A DNA stretch of 64,000 nt from Sodalis glossinidius str. 'morsitans' (GCF_000010085.1 NC_007712.1:1240001-1304000); one strand, 5' to 3'. Positions 36,432-47,355 are shown, counted from the stretch's first letter. The notes: generated by a model not told the origin, from the sequence alone. Made by a program: numbers and translations.

Positions 36432-37295
36432 CTACGTTCTGCTCTGCTCTGATGCTTCGTGAATCTGTTCTCCATCCTGAAATTGGACGTTGTTTACCAC
36501 CAGGGTCAGCAGGTCAAATCCTCTTAGCCGGTTCCAGCTTTTCTGAGCAGACTGGAGCAGCTTAAATACCATTGACAGGGTGGTTTCTCTCGAACCACAC
36601 CCAACAGCGTTGGTGCTGCGTGTCCGGGAATATCTTTGCCATTGCGTTCCAAAAACCAAGGACACCGTCTCCCGTAGCCAGCTTGGGAGATACGGTTAGG
36701 CCACCTGCTTGCAGGCCATTGAGAAGTTCGGCCCAGTTTGCTTCTGATTCTCGATAACCCTCTTCGACCGCAACCAGCTCCTGACGTCCATGCTCAGTGA
36801 CGCCTGATAATGACCAGTAGGCAAAGGCGATCATCTTGCCTGACATGGCTGTATATGCCATCAGCCCAGAAATAAACGTAGCGCGTATCGCTTAAATCAC
36901 GCAGGCACCATTGCCTGTGCACTTCAAGCCATTGCTGTTTCAGTCTGCTGATGGTACTCGCGGAGAGGCCGTGGGCTTTTTCACCGAGTAGCGCCCCCAG
37001 GGCTTCATGAAAATCACCGGTGGATATGCCTCGCAGATACAGCCATGGCAGCAACGCTTCGACGCTTTTTGCTCGCTTCAGATAAGGCGGCAGCAACGCG
37101 CTGTTGAACGCTGTGGCAAATAACCGTTACGGACGACGGCATGACGCCCATCGTCAAGACGGCGTTCAGCATGGCTTCGAGCTCAGCCTCAACGACGGCG
37201 GCCATCAGTTGTCTGGCACCATGACGGATGAGTGCATGCAAGGGATCATCGGTAATATCTGGTTCTGCGGAGACCTGTAGGGTAGACTTTTTCAT
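36432..37295 (-). pseudogene. IS256-family transposase, decayed
   Basis: Pieces in four frames read as one mutator-type transposase: MKKSTLQVSAEPDITDDPLH and MAAVVEAELEAML; then LPPYLKRAKSVEALLPWLYL, RGISTGDFHEALGALLGEKA, and YFWADGIYSHVR with a catalytic Asp; then ELVAVEEGYRESEANWAELL, PKLATGDGVLGFWNAMAKIF and CWV; finally KSWNRLRGFDLLTLVV. About 860 nt remain against about 1,200 for the family, so part of the C-terminal third has gone. I found no clear terminal repeats. Confidence 0.85.
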
Positions 37296-37961
37296 GGCGT
37301 ATCATCTCTCTGTTGTTGAAATCATCCACGAAATCAATCAGCAGGATACGCCACCCTCTCCGAAACCTCATACACCAGAAATGAGCGTAACTCAGAACTC
37401 TTTATTGATAACCTGCTGTTTTATCTATTTATTTAAAATCTATAAGGAGATGCTTAAGCGTTTAGTACATTATTCATTTGAAAAACAGTAACGCCTGCAT
37501 TCAAGTAGATGCTTTCTGGTGACAACAACAGGTATGCTTTAGGCATTCTCCTCGAATGAAAGCAGGCATTCAGATTTATATCGGTCAAAGTTAATTGGCA
37601 ACATGAGTCAGTTAACTGGGAGCGGATACGCAAAAAAGGAACACTAACAATGACGACCTTATGCTCGGTCGGAGTGAGAAGCGTTAACATCAACCTTATA
37701 AAATAGGGAATCATGTCAACGCGATGATGCTATCTGAACATTACAGACAAGTTTTTCTGGCGTAGCAGAGCTTTCCGAATTACCTCTTAAAAATTAACTT
37801 ATAACTAACTGATTTAAAATGATATATAACTTTTATTTTAGTGTGAAATTCCCACTTTTACAGCGTAACTATCAGCATTGTTCCCCTTTGAAGGGAAGTT
37901 GAAGGTGGTTGGCGTGCGTAAAATCAGGTAAAAATCTCATCCAGTATTCTGGCAAACGCAG
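37296..37961. other. Non-coding debris
   Basis: About 670 bases, AT-rich in the middle, with no gene I can support. Frames 37228-37491 (plus) and 37454-37714 (minus) have no start signal or recognisable content. Confidence 0.4.
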
Positions 37962-39018
37962 CTAAGGAACGGCTTTTTCATAGCATCTCCACCGCGTTTC
38001 TGATGGCTGTTGAGCTGTCTGACGCGTCAGTATCTTGGAGATCACTGCCCGAGTAGTGCCCGGGCATGTCCGGTATCCATTGAGAACCGGACTCCGAGCT
38101 GACGTGTCACATCCATTGCAAACACCCGTGTGTACCATTGTAGACTTTGCGTCTTTATGGCCCATCAGGGTCTGGATCACCTTCTGTGGCACCTGTGCTG
38201 AACAAGGTGCATCGCAAACGAATCCCGGAATGTCTTGGGTGTGATGGGCCGGATAGAGAAAGTGACGCTGTCATGTTTAGCGGCCTTAACCGCCTGGCTT
38301 ATCCAGCTGCGGGCGGTGTCTTCACTCCTGGCATCCCAGAGCCGGGCGCCGGCGGCAGGCGGCACGGTCGCGAACCATTCACGGAGTCGCTGAACGAAAG
38401 CAGGATCGGTGAGGGGCACGGCACGCGGCGGATTATCGCGTATTTCCGCTTCCACTTCCCGCTGGGCCTGCTGCTGCTCCTTTGTCGGCCGGCCGCGGCG
38501 CCGTGAACGGCTAACGGCGGATTCTTCAAGGCGACGCTGCTTGAGGGTACGCAGCACCACAAACGGCGAAGAGAGAGGGGTGTGCCGGTCAGCGGATCGT
38601 CCAGCACAAAATCGCCCCGTGTAAGCGGCAGAATTTCATTGAGCCGGCCCCCCGTGTTCCAGAGGGCATCGATAAACAGACGTTTGCGGAGATCGGTCAC
38701 CTTTGAAAGCAGCACGGCTACTTCGGGGGCCAGCAGGTAGCGCGGCATGTCGGTGCCGTAGGCGGCCGCCAGGTTGCGCAGCGCGACCGCACTTTCGTAG
38801 TCAAAATAGCGGGCGGCGCCCGTTCTGGTCAGATTGTGATCACTGGAGTCGCTGTATGAAATCTGCGTCATTTTCGCAGGGAAAAAGTACCCAAACTTTC
38901 GTTCTCCGTTGTCTGCGGGTGTTGAACGTATTTTCGCGCATCTGTAAAGCGTTTTCGACGAGAATAAATCGATCCGCACCGGATCCTCATCGGATAGGTT
39001 TTTAGGCTTTTCTTCCAT
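37962..39018 (-). pseudogene. Plasmid-type tyrosine recombinase (ResD-like), decayed
   Basis: Reads like ResD of F-type plasmids, which resolves plasmid dimers. Visible parts: YFDYESAVALRNLAAAYGTD then PRYLLAPEVAVLL; KRLFIDALWNTGGRLNEILP; LTRGDFVLDD; after a frameshift VLRTLKQRRLEESAVSRSRR and PITPKTFRDSFAMHLVQH (catalytic Arg/His box); then, after another, VIQTLMGHKDAKSTMVHTGV, where the active-site Tyr of 'vYTrVF' appears to have become His. At least three breaks. Its presence in a chromosome-like context suggests integration of plasmid DNA. Confidence 0.78.
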
Positions 39019-40020
39019 ATTCGGAGAATAACCTGGTAAGCCGGAAATAAAAAGTGGATTTTCATGGTGTCTCCCCGCACAGGATGTACTCCTAAGTAAC
39101 TGATATGTATGTGTAAAAATAAAGGTTAGGGGCAGGGAGAGTCATCCAGGTACTCCAGGCTCAATGCCTGGTGCTTAAAGGAAATAGAAGCGAGCACGCA
39201 GGCTGCCACGTCTGAGGCAGTAAGGTGCACCCGGCTTTTCGTTTACAGTCGGCCGGTTTTTGCATACCAGCTACACCCAAGCCAGCTTATACTCCGCCAT
39301 AAAAGTAACGTCATGAAACTTTCACAGATATGCATAAATAGAATAGGCGACACAGGCGAAACAGAATCAAATCAGAGCCGGATTTAATATCATCTGCAGA
39401 GCGAACGGTAGAGGAAAATAAATCATTCTGATGACTGATTCTTTATTTTTGTCAGCTCCCTATTAATGAAGAAAAACATTAATGCTAAAGAAGGTCTGAT
39501 GAGAGCCAATTTAATCGAAAGTTAAAAAGAAGCATCATTCATGACAGCATAACGGCAATATTTTACTGTATGACTATAGAGTCACCATACCTGTATTTTA
39601 ATGTAATTCGGGTCATCATATTTGCTGTTATGTATTGCGTCGGTTATCAGGAACACAACGCAGTAAGGGCTGATAAGCCACTGAGTGATGATGCGATTTC
39701 GCATCAGATAAAAACCGGTATGAACCTTCATGATATCCGGGAATAGCTGACAAAAAGATGTCTGTCTGGGAAGGTTCAAAAAGGATATAGCGACACTACC
39801 CCTTAAAATTCTGGAGCTGGCCAGAGCGTGCACTTTAATCTTGAATCAGAACTTTCGTTTCAGCAGGCGTGATCCGGGATTTTACGAAATCTTAGTGAAT
39901 ACCCCGACAGAAGAAATCTTTTATGAATATTTATCCACTGGCTTTAAATTGTGGATAAACGTATGCTGGATATTATCAAAGAATTTCAGCTGAACTTTCC
40001 TGAAGAAAAGATATTTTCGC
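39019..40020. other. Gene-free stretch, possible plasmid-origin remnant
   Basis: About 1 kb without a supported gene. Around 39930-39959 two DnaA-box-like 9-mers face each other: TTATCCACT (39931) and the reverse complement TTTATCCAC (39951-39959). Next to a plasmid-type recombinase this could be part of a lost replication origin. Frame 39582-39833 (minus) has no recognisable content. Confidence 0.35.
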
Positions 40021-41051
40021 GGCTTTGTTGAATAAATCAGAACTTGTGTGATTATGCCCCCCTAGTAGATCGATTGTTATGCGATCCGGATGCTGTTCGG
40101 CATTCCTAACAGCGTCATTTTGTTAAGCGCTTTGACCATCGCCATTGCCTCACCTACCTGCGCATCATAGCCATACAGACTTAGATGATCGCCCATAAGC
40201 GTTTTGAACCGGAATATAGCTGTTTTAGCCACTGAACGTCGATGATAGCCCACTTGCTTTTTCCATACATCGTTACTGCCGCTTAGACGCTGATTCGCAA
40301 CGGCGTAGTTACGCTCATGGTATCGGTCTGGCCAATATTGCGCCCCACCTCGTGGAGAAATAAAAGGCCTTATTTTCTTCCTCAGCAGAGCATCATGACA
40401 GTAGCGGGTATCGTAAGCGCCATCAGCCGACGCTTCCCTGATTTTCCGCTGGGTCTGGTTTATCAGAGCTGGTAGGGCCTGAGCATCCGTCGTACCGCTG
40501 AGCGATAAGTCAGCACAGATAATCTCATGCGTTACACTGTCTGCGGCCATATGCAGCTTACGCCACACCCTCCGTCTGTCGGCACCATGCTGTCGGACTT
40601 TCCATTCGGTTCCGTCAATGACTAGAGGTGAGATTTCACCACGGGTCGGCGTTTTTATGCTGATCTTAACTGTCTTTGCTCGCTTGCTGATCAGTGAGTA
40701 GTCTGGGCATCTTAGCGGCAGTACCATCAGTTTAAAAATGGTGTCAACGAAGCCCTGTAACGCGCTTAACGAAAGGCCAAACACGCGTTTCATCATCAGA
40801 ACAGTGGTGATAGCCATATCTGCGTAGTGAAGCGGCCGGCCACGCCGTTCAGGCGTTGTTTTTTCCGTCCATGCAACAATTGCCGACTCATCCAGCCATA
40901 TCGTTAGAGCCCCGCGCTGCTTGAGAGCTTTGTTGTAAGTGGACCAGTTGGTTATTTTAAACTTTTGCTTTGCCATGGAGTGCAGATGTTGAAATGACGG
41001 TAGTGATCTGAGCAGACGATCACCTAAAAGTTATATTTATTCAACAAAGCC
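40021..41051. mobile_element. IS903-group (IS5 family) element, copy A
   Basis: 1,031 bp from GGCTTTGTTGAATAA (40021) to TTATTCAACAAAGCC (41051). The flanking 9-mers (TATTTTCGC and CTGAGTATG) do not match, so either the duplication decayed or recombination with another copy changed a flank. It carries one transposase gene on the minus strand. Confidence 0.9.
40077..40976 (-). CDS. IS903-group transposase, copy A (probably inactive)
   Basis: 299-codon open frame starting MAKQKFKITNWSTYNKALKQ. Compared with copy C in this window it lacks eight residues (GLKVFGEG) after LVIDGT, right behind the first catalytic Asp. The third catalytic residue is changed: RSVAKTAIFRFK here against RSVAETAIFRFK. 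It also stops five codons early (…NSIRIA). The frame is open but the enzyme should be dead. Confidence 0.85.
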   Translation of the reverse strand: MAKQKFKITNWSTYNKALKQRGALTIWLDESAIVAWTEKTTPERRGRPLHYADMAITTVLMMKRVFGLSLSALQGFVDTIFKLMVLPLRCPDYSLISKRAKTVKISIKTPTRGEISPLVIDGTEWKVRQHGADRRRVWRKLHMAADSVTHEIICADLSLSGTTDAQALPALINQTQRKIREASADGAYDTRYCHDALLRKKIRPFISPRGGAQYWPDRYHERNYAVANQRLSGSNDVWKKQVGYHRRSVAKTAIFRFKTLMGDHLSLYGYDAQVGEAMAMVKALNKMTLLGMPNSIRIA

Positions 41052-41214
41052 CTGAGTATGAAGAAAGGAGGAGTCGGATACTATCCAAAACATAATTTTC
41101 TTCATATCGACACAGGACCTTTCAGGAACTGGTAAAAGGGCAACAGTTGCCAGTTCTGAACGTCCTGTTTTTTTGTGATACGGGAAAGTTATCTGAATAA
41201 TTTATTATGAATGT

Positions 41215-42231
41215 TCATCGTGGCAGTCGTCGTAAAACCTCTTTTGAAAAATATGGTTCATCCTCTACCCAGAATATATAATCAAGTCCAATATTTTGAT
41301 TGGCAAACTGTATGATGTCATTAACAGTATTTTTCTTTCCTGTTCGCGGGTTAATCTGCCGCAGGTTTCCTTCCTGTACGGCCATGCCTTTTACAAGCGT
41401 GTCAGGATAGGTTTTGAAAAAGCCGTAAGTCTGGGCCATATGGCTTTTACGGAAAGGCATCAAATCCGGCCCACCTATACCTATATGCAATTTTCAGTTT
41501 CTGCAAATAAGCTTCGTATATAACCCTTGTCCTGCCATGGAAGCCATTCACCCGGAAGGAAGTTCAGATAAACCATAGCAATTGATTTACTAAATGCATT
41601 GCGTAAAGCATGCATATTAGATTTGATGGAATTGACATAAATCTGTGGGTCAAAGTCAGGCGGGAAAACGGTTGAGCCGTCTGGTTTTTCTGTACCGATT
41701 TCAATTGAATTTTTGCTATATTTATTTCTTCAATTCTTCCATACAAACTCTGTACCCAGGGCTACTACGAGGTTCTGAAAACGCTCGCGTACCGGTTTTT
41801 CCCACATTTTAGCTGCCCAGCTGTATTCTTCTTCAGCGGCCGGTTTGTTGGGGTCACGTTCAGGAGCGGTAAGTATGCTTTGTTTCAGAACACCACCCTT
41901 GTAAATCGGGTCATTCAAAATGTAGTTAGGCACATTTTTAACATAGGGTACAAACGATTTATCCTGAAGCTGGATCCAGAGTTTTTTTATTAATATATAT
42001 AAAATTATTAATATAATAGAAATTATATTTCCATTTTTACGGCTCAAGACTTCTCCAGGTGCATACAATCTGTGCGCCTTTAAAGCGAGAATCCTTTAAT
42101 GCTTTGTCAGAGTGGATGTTTTTACCTCCTGTTTCTCGGTGGGGAAAATAAATGAAATTTTCAGGATTGTTTGCCGAGGCTGACTGGATGCTATTCATAA
42201 ATAGCATGAAGCATAAAAATAATAATCTCAT
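41215..42231 (-). pseudogene. Secreted glycosidase-like (TIM-barrel) protein, decayed
   Basis: N-terminal signal peptide MRLLFLCFMLFMNSIQSASA, then ENFIYFPHRETGGKNIHSD and SRFKGAQIVCTWRSLEP; after frameshifts KKLWIQLQDKSFVPYVKNVP, LNDPIYKGGVLKQSIL, EKPVRERFQNLVVALGTEFD-like text; then MHIGIGGPDLMPFRKSHMAQ, and FANQNIGLDYIFWVEDEPYF. The strand-by-strand pattern (FIYFP, AQIVxTW, LWIQLQ, IFWVEDEP) resembles glycoside-hydrolase TIM barrels. About 330 codons with at least three breaks. I cannot name the exact family. Confidence 0.6.
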
Positions 42232-42445
42232 CTTAAGATGTTTCCTTTCGATGTAAAAAGTTTGCTAGTGGATTAATGTATCTTGATTTCGATTAGTTTT
42301 CAAAGTGAGTGTTAAATTACCGAATTAAATGTGAATGATTGTTGAGCGAGGAAAAAGTATAACTTCACCTATCGAAAGAGATTTTTGATGTACGGCAGGA
42401 TAAGAAAGCCGGGCATTCTTATCCTTATGTTATGTGCTGTCAGAA

Positions 42446-43606
42446 TTATTCTGATTTCAGAAAACTGCTGATAATTCGGTAGGCTGTTTCAACACGGGCT
42501 GGGTTGGGATAGCTCTTATTTGGCCAGCATGACGATACCTACATTTTTTACTCGGTATAAAAGCGATGTAAGTGCCAAAACTATTAGTGGATCCAGTTTT
42601 ATGCACCCATGAAGAAGATGACATTGGTTGAGAAAGATTAAGCTCCTGCGTTTCGTGCGGCTTAAGGGCCACCGCATTACTGCTTCCATCGATGATTTTC
42701 TGAGGGTCTGCAGGCCAGTTGTACATCTCAAATCCAAGCCCCTGATACATGCCATCGGTCAGAAAATACCGGGCTTGCGCCTTCTCTATGGCCTGCGTCA
42801 GCACAGGCATGCTTATTAACGTTTCAGGACGCATGTTGGCCATCAGGTAGCTTACCATGTCCTTTACCGTTGACTTCACGCCGTAGGCCTCAGCATCCAG
42901 CATGCCCGGCGATACCCGCACCGGTTCCCCCTTCCTGTAGCCCCAGGCGTAATCCTTTTGCGCAGACTGAGGGACGTTAATGTAGGTGTGTTACAGGCGC
43001 AGGGGCTTAAGGATGTTACTGGTTAGGTACTGTTCAAACGTCAGCCCACTCTTTTTCACCATCAGGTGTCCGAACAGGCCGATACTGGCATTGGAGTAAC
43101 TCCTGACCGTCCCGGGTGCGTACTGAGGCTGCCACGTCTGATAATAGGTTTTCATCGGTGACCGCGTCCGGTAGCTGAAGAGGCAGGCCGCCTGCGGTAT
43201 AGGTGGTGAGGTGTAGCATCCGGATATTATCCCAGGGGGCGGTCGGCAGCGCAGGCCAGTATTTGCGCACCGGATCGCTGAGGTCAGCGATGCCTTCCGT
43301 CAGAGCATATCCGGCTGCCAGACCGGTAAAAGTTTTACTGACAGAGCCCAGCTCAAAAATAGTATTTTCGCTGACGGGAATACGCGCTTTCGTGTCCGCC
43401 AGGCAGTAGCTGTAGGTCTGCGCTTTTCCATTATAAACAATCCCCACCGCCATGCCCGGGATGCTCTCTTTTTCCATCAGCGGGCGGATGTTACTGTCGA
43501 CAATTTCTTTAACCTGGCTCTAAGGCATCAGGGGTTGCGACGCGTATGAGGTGACCGCCACTGCCAGGGAGGCCAAAAGGAGGCAGGCGTAAGTAATCTT
43601 TTTCAT
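42446..43606 (-). pseudogene. ampC: Class C beta-lactamase AmpC, decayed
   Basis: Periplasmic cephalosporinase. Signal peptide MKKITYACLLLASLAVAVTS; active-site SVSK in FELGSVSKTFTGLAAGYAL; Tyr-Ser-Asn in SYSNASIGLFG (another frame, around 43090); KTG motif in SSWVHKTGSTNSFGTYIAFI. Lesions: an in-frame TAG about 30 codons in (around 43520), a shift near 43130, an in-frame TAA in the HTY region near 42990, and an extra A near 42522 that shifts the end. With these repaired the frame ends RIISSFLKSE and TAA 42446. Divergent from ampR, the arrangement of inducible AmpC. Confidence 0.88.
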
Positions 43607-43732
43607 ATTGATTACGTTCCGGTGTATGAATGAAAGGCAGTAAGTTTGCGGGTTGAACTTTTGCACACTTTAGTTACGAATCGCAATCAATTATATTTGG
43701 CGGCAGCCAACAAATAAACTTACAGGACAGCC
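43607..43732. promoter_or_regulatory. ampR-ampC divergent control region
   Basis: The 126-bp gap between the two start codons holds a 14-bp interrupted palindrome TTGGC-GGCA-GCCAA at 43697-43710. It lies near ampR and within reach of the ampC promoter, so it is a candidate AmpR operator. Known AmpR sites are LysR-type, with a T-N11-A core; I could not confirm that this one matches them. Confidence 0.4.
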
Positions 43733-44571
43733 ATGACTCGCAGCTATCTTCCGTTGAATTCACTCCGGGCTTTTGAAGCCGCCGCGAGGCATTTGAGCCT
43801 GACCAAAGCGGCCATTGAACTTAACGTTACTCATGCGGCTGTTTACACGAATCTCAAGAGGGCTGCAGCTAACGCCTGAAGGCGAGGGCTTACAGCCGAT
43901 ACTTAATCAGTCCTTTGATACTATCGCCAGCACGCTCGATAGCTTTCTCAGCGGCCGGGAGCGAGTGAGGCTGAAGGTGGGCGTGGTGGGCTTTTCTGAC
44001 GGGCTTTCTTCTGTCTGAGCTGAATGATTTCCGGCAGAAACACCCGCATGCGGAGCTGATTCTTTCGTCGAACAACAACCGAGTGGATCTGACCGATGAG
44101 GGACTTGATTACGCGATCCGGTATGGCAGCGGCGCCTGGCACGGAACCGACGTCGTTTACATATGCGACGCGCCCCTTTCCCTGCTGTGCACGCCGGCGT
44201 TAGGACGAAAGCTGAAAAGGCCCGCGGATGTGCTTCAGTTTACCCTGCTGCGTTCCTGCCGACGCGATGAATGGTCAGCATGGCTTCAGGCGTCGGGAGA
44301 ATTGCCGCCAGGACCCACGCAGCGCATCATGATGTTTGATTCATCATTAACTATGGTGAAGGTAGCGCTGACCGGTGCAGGCGTGGCACTGGCGCCGCCT
44401 GACATGTTCAGGCAGCAACTCAGGGACGGAAGTCTCTGTAGGCCATTCAGTCAGTCTGTGGACCTAGGAGGATACTGGCTGACCAGCCTGCAGTCGCGCT
44501 CGCAGACTGCAGTCATGCAGGAGTTTACTTCATGGCTGCTCAGCTGGGCAGGTGAGGAAGATACGGATTAA
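43733..44571 (+). pseudogene. ampR: LysR-type regulator AmpR, decayed
   Basis: MTRSYLPLNSLRAFEAAARH, then LSLTKAAIELNVTHAAVYT is AmpR's N-terminus, but the recognition helix region (normally AISQHVKSLEQQL) is lost in a deletion and shift at about 43845. The continuation GLQLTPEGEGLQPILNQSFD and VRLKVGVVGF, then HPHAELILSSNNNRVD-like text and LDYAIRYGSGAWHGTDVVYI, covers the effector domain; the last 160 codons are open. AmpR senses muropeptides and switches ampC. ATG 43733 follows AGGA. Confidence 0.88.
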
Positions 44572-44945
44572 CAGCAGGATATAGTGTAATGCCGACCGTC
44601 TGCAGCTCAGTTTTCTGCCTGATGAAAACGTTTGGAGAAAGGTCTAACACGCTGCTCATGGCTTCGCATTTACACATCAGGCTTCGGTTCGCAGCCTCCG
44701 GACATGTTACCGCGCCAGACGCAGCATAACTTTCTGATGTGGGAAGCAAGTTCACTGTGTGAATAATTTCCATAACCGGCCACCGCCAGAGTTTACCGCC
44801 GGTTGTAATCTTGAAAACGCAGACAGGGCCGCTTGCAGTCCCTTCCGCCGTAGCCGTACCTGACTAGACAAAAGTTTACACACCTGTACTTGGTGTTTCT
44901 GTTGTCGTGACATAGAATACCGGAACTTTTCTCTGAGGCTGCGGC
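44572..44945. other. Intergenic region upstream of scsA
   Basis: About 370 bases. The left part shows nothing I can name. The right part contains the candidate scs promoter listed separately. Confidence 0.4.
44890..44918 (+). promoter_or_regulatory. Candidate scs operon promoter
   Basis: TTGGTG (44890-44895), 17-bp spacing, TAGAAT (44913-44918), 27 bases before the scsA ATG. Good match to sigma-70 promoters. AT-rich sequence just upstream (AAAAGTTTACACAC) may hold a regulator site, which I cannot assign. Confidence 0.5.
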
Positions 44946-45302
44946 ATGATGATATCGCCCCAACGCGCAAAACTGATTCTGGCACTGGTTTGTCTGGTGC
45001 TGGCGTTTTGTCTTGTGCAACGCAGCTTCAATCTGCCGGCGCAGCCTGTGGCGCCCATTAGTGCCTCCGAGCATGCAGACCACCCTGACGATATTGCAGG
45101 CAGCGATAAGCCCTGCGCGCTGGGCGCAAAATCCCTTATCGGCAATGCGCCCTTGCTTGATACTGCGTTACCGTTTCTTGTTCTGCTTCTGGCGCTGATC
45201 GCCACGCTTTTTCAGGCTGTTTCGGCCACCTGCTATCGCCGCGCGCTGCTTCTGTCGCCGCTGCAACGGCGACATCTGCTCCTCTGCGTTTTCCAGGAAT
45301 AG
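44946..45302 (+). CDS. scsA: Suppressor of copper sensitivity protein ScsA
   Basis: 118-aa small membrane protein, first gene of the scs operon. One TM segment at about residues 9-26 (LILALVCLVLAFCLVQRSF) and a second at about 72-92 (TALPFLVLLLALIATLFQAV); between them a periplasmic stretch with His residues and one Cys (DKPCALGAKSL). Short of ScsA literature, its role is thought to be peroxide and copper protection. ATG 44946 or 44949. Intact, 49 nt before scsB. Confidence 0.8.
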   Translation: MMISPQRAKLILALVCLVLAFCLVQRSFNLPAQPVAPISASEHADHPDDIAGSDKPCALGAKSLIGNAPLLDTALPFLVLLLALIATLFQAVSATCYRRALLLSPLQRRHLLLCVFQE

Positions 45303-45351
45303 CATCACGCGTCACACCGCGTAAATCCTGTTATTCACTGGAGAAAAACAC

Positions 45352-47355
45352 ATGAACGTTCTGATCAGGAGCCTGATGCTCCTGCTGGCTGGCTGCGCGT
45401 TTGTCGCGCAGGCCGCCGATAGCGGTTGGCTGAGAAATGAGCAAAACAGCCACGCCGAAGTGCGCCTGCGCAGCGCCGTGCAAGGTCAAGACCAGCAGTT
45501 GCTGCTGGATATCCGCCTTCAGCCTGGTTGGAAAACCTACTGGCGCACGCCGGGCGAAGGTGGTGTCGCGCCGGACATTCGCTGGCAGACAACCGGCGCA
45601 GAGGCACAATGGTACTGGCCAACACCGGCACGCTTTGATGTCAGCGGTCTGACCACGCAGGGCTACAAAGGCGACATCACGCTGCCCATCGAAATCCGTA
45701 AACTGGCTGGATCGACGCTGGCTGGTACGCTCACGCTTTCAACCTGCAGCGATGTCTGCATCCTAACGGATTTTCCGTTCAGCCTCGATCTCAGTAAGCC
45801 GACAGACGACAGCTTTGCACGTGACTACGCGCGGGCAATGGGGCAGATCCCGCCCACGGGCGGGCTGACTGATAAGCTGGATGCCAGCTTTATTAACGGC
45901 GAACTGCAGATCCGCGCGCAGCGCCAGCAGGGATGGCACCAGCCGGAACTGTTCTTTGACTATCCCCAAGGCAGCATGCTAGCGGCACCGCAGATCAGCG
46001 TAAAAGGTGATACCTTTGAAGCACGCGTGCCAGTTACGGACGAATGGGGCGAAACCGCACCGGATCTGCGTGGTAAAACCCTGTCGATGGTGATTGCCGA
46101 TGGCGGTATGGCTCAGCAGAGCAGCGTCGTGCTGAGCTCACAGCCACTGTTAGACGGGAAAGGCGTAAACACTACCTTCTGGTCCGTGCTGCTGCTGGCG
46201 CTGCTTGGCGGCCTGATCCTCAACCTGATGCCCTGCGTGCTGCCGGTGCTGGCGATCAAGCTCAGCAGCCTGGTGCAGCAGCAGGGACAAACCCGTCATC
46301 AGACGCGCCAGCAGTTCCTTGCCTCCAGCGCCGGCATCCTGTTCTCGTTTCTGCTCTTGGCGCTGCTGATGACAGGCCTGCGCCTGAGTGGTCAGGCGCT
46401 GGGCTGGGGAATTCAGTTCCAGAGTGGCGGCTTTCTGCTGCTAATGGCGCTGGTAATGTTCCTGTTCAGCGCGAGCCTCTTTGACCTACTGCATTTTCGC
46501 CTGCCGTCCGGCCTTAATACCCGGCTCGCTACCGTGGGCGGTAACGGCCTTACGGGCCATTTCGGCCAAGGGGCTTTTGCCACGCTGCTGGCCACGCCTT
46601 GCAGCGCGCCGTTTCTCGGTACAGCAGCCGCCTACGCGCTGACCGCGCCGCTGCCACAGCTGTGGCTGCTGTTTGCTGCGCTCGGCATAGGCATGAGCCT
46701 GCCTTGGCTACTGGTCGCAGCACTGCCGGGTCTGGCGCGCTGCCTGCCGCACCCGGGTCGCTGGATGATGCACCTGCGCACGGTGCTGGCGTTACTTATG
46801 CTGATGGCGACAATGTGGCTGGTTACTCTGCTGATCCCGCACTGGGGCGCAACGTTTGCCGGCGTGCTGGCCGCCTTGCTGGTGTTGGTGCTAGCTGTCT
46901 GGCTGATCAGTCGCCGCGCGCTGCAGCAGGCGGGCATCACCTTAATCACCCTGACACTGGCAGGCGCGCTATTCCTGATCACACGCATTGAGCCGGAAGA
47001 GGAGACTCTGCACTGGCAGCCACTGACCGAAGCCGCGATAAATCAGGCGCTACAGCAGAACAGACGCGTGTTTGTCGATGTCACTGCTGACTGGTGCATC
47101 ACCTGCAAGGTCAACAAATCCCGTGTTCTCAGCCAGCCCGACGTGCGTAAGGCGCTTCAGGCTGACGATGTGGTATTGCTGCAGGGCGACTGGACTCGAC
47201 CTGATCCGGCAATCAGTGAATTTCTGCGCCGGCGCGACAGCGTCGCCATTCCCTTTAACCAGATTTATGGCCCGGCAATGCCGCAGAGCCGAATTTTATC
47301 CCCGTTGTTAAGTCGCGACGCGGTGATCTCAACTCTTTCTGAGGCAAAGAAATGA
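45352..47355 (+). CDS. scsB: Thiol:disulfide membrane reductase ScsB (DsbD-like)
   Basis: 667 aa. Signal peptide (LLAGCAFVAQA), an N-terminal alpha-like domain with Cys pair in LSTCSDVCILTDFPF, eight or so TM segments with the buried Cys pair in NLMPCVLPVLAIK and ATPCSAPFLGTAA, and a C-terminal thioredoxin domain with WCITC at residues 581-585. It carries electrons from cytoplasmic thioredoxin to ScsC. Strong Shine-Dalgarno GGAG. Its stop overlaps scsC by ATGA. Intact, as rarely seen for a 2-kb gene in this region. Confidence 0.93.
   Translation: MNVLIRSLMLLLAGCAFVAQAADSGWLRNEQNSHAEVRLRSAVQGQDQQLLLDIRLQPGWKTYWRTPGEGGVAPDIRWQTTGAEAQWYWPTPARFDVSGLTTQGYKGDITLPIEIRKLAGSTLAGTLTLSTCSDVCILTDFPFSLDLSKPTDDSFARDYARAMGQIPPTGGLTDKLDASFINGELQIRAQRQQGWHQPELFFDYPQGSMLAAPQISVKGDTFEARVPVTDEWGETAPDLRGKTLSMVIADGGMAQQSSVVLSSQPLLDGKGVNTTFWSVLLLALLGGLILNLMPCVLPVLAIKLSSLVQQQGQTRHQTRQQFLASSAGILFSFLLLALLMTGLRLSGQALGWGIQFQSGGFLLLMALVMFLFSASLFDLLHFRLPSGLNTRLATVGGNGLTGHFGQGAFATLLATPCSAPFLGTAAAYALTAPLPQLWLLFAALGIGMSLPWLLVAALPGLARCLPHPGRWMMHLRTVLALLMLMATMWLVTLLIPHWGATFAGVLAALLVLVLAVWLISRRALQQAGITLITLTLAGALFLITRIEPEEETLHWQPLTEAAINQALQQNRRVFVDVTADWCITCKVNKSRVLSQPDVRKALQADDVVLLQGDWTRPDPAISEFLRRRDSVAIPFNQIYGPAMPQSRILSPLLSRDAVISTLSEAKK

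Noticed and set aside
39582..39833. 83-codon minus-strand frame
   Set aside because: No recognised content or start signal; near the putative origin remnant but not evidently a replication protein.
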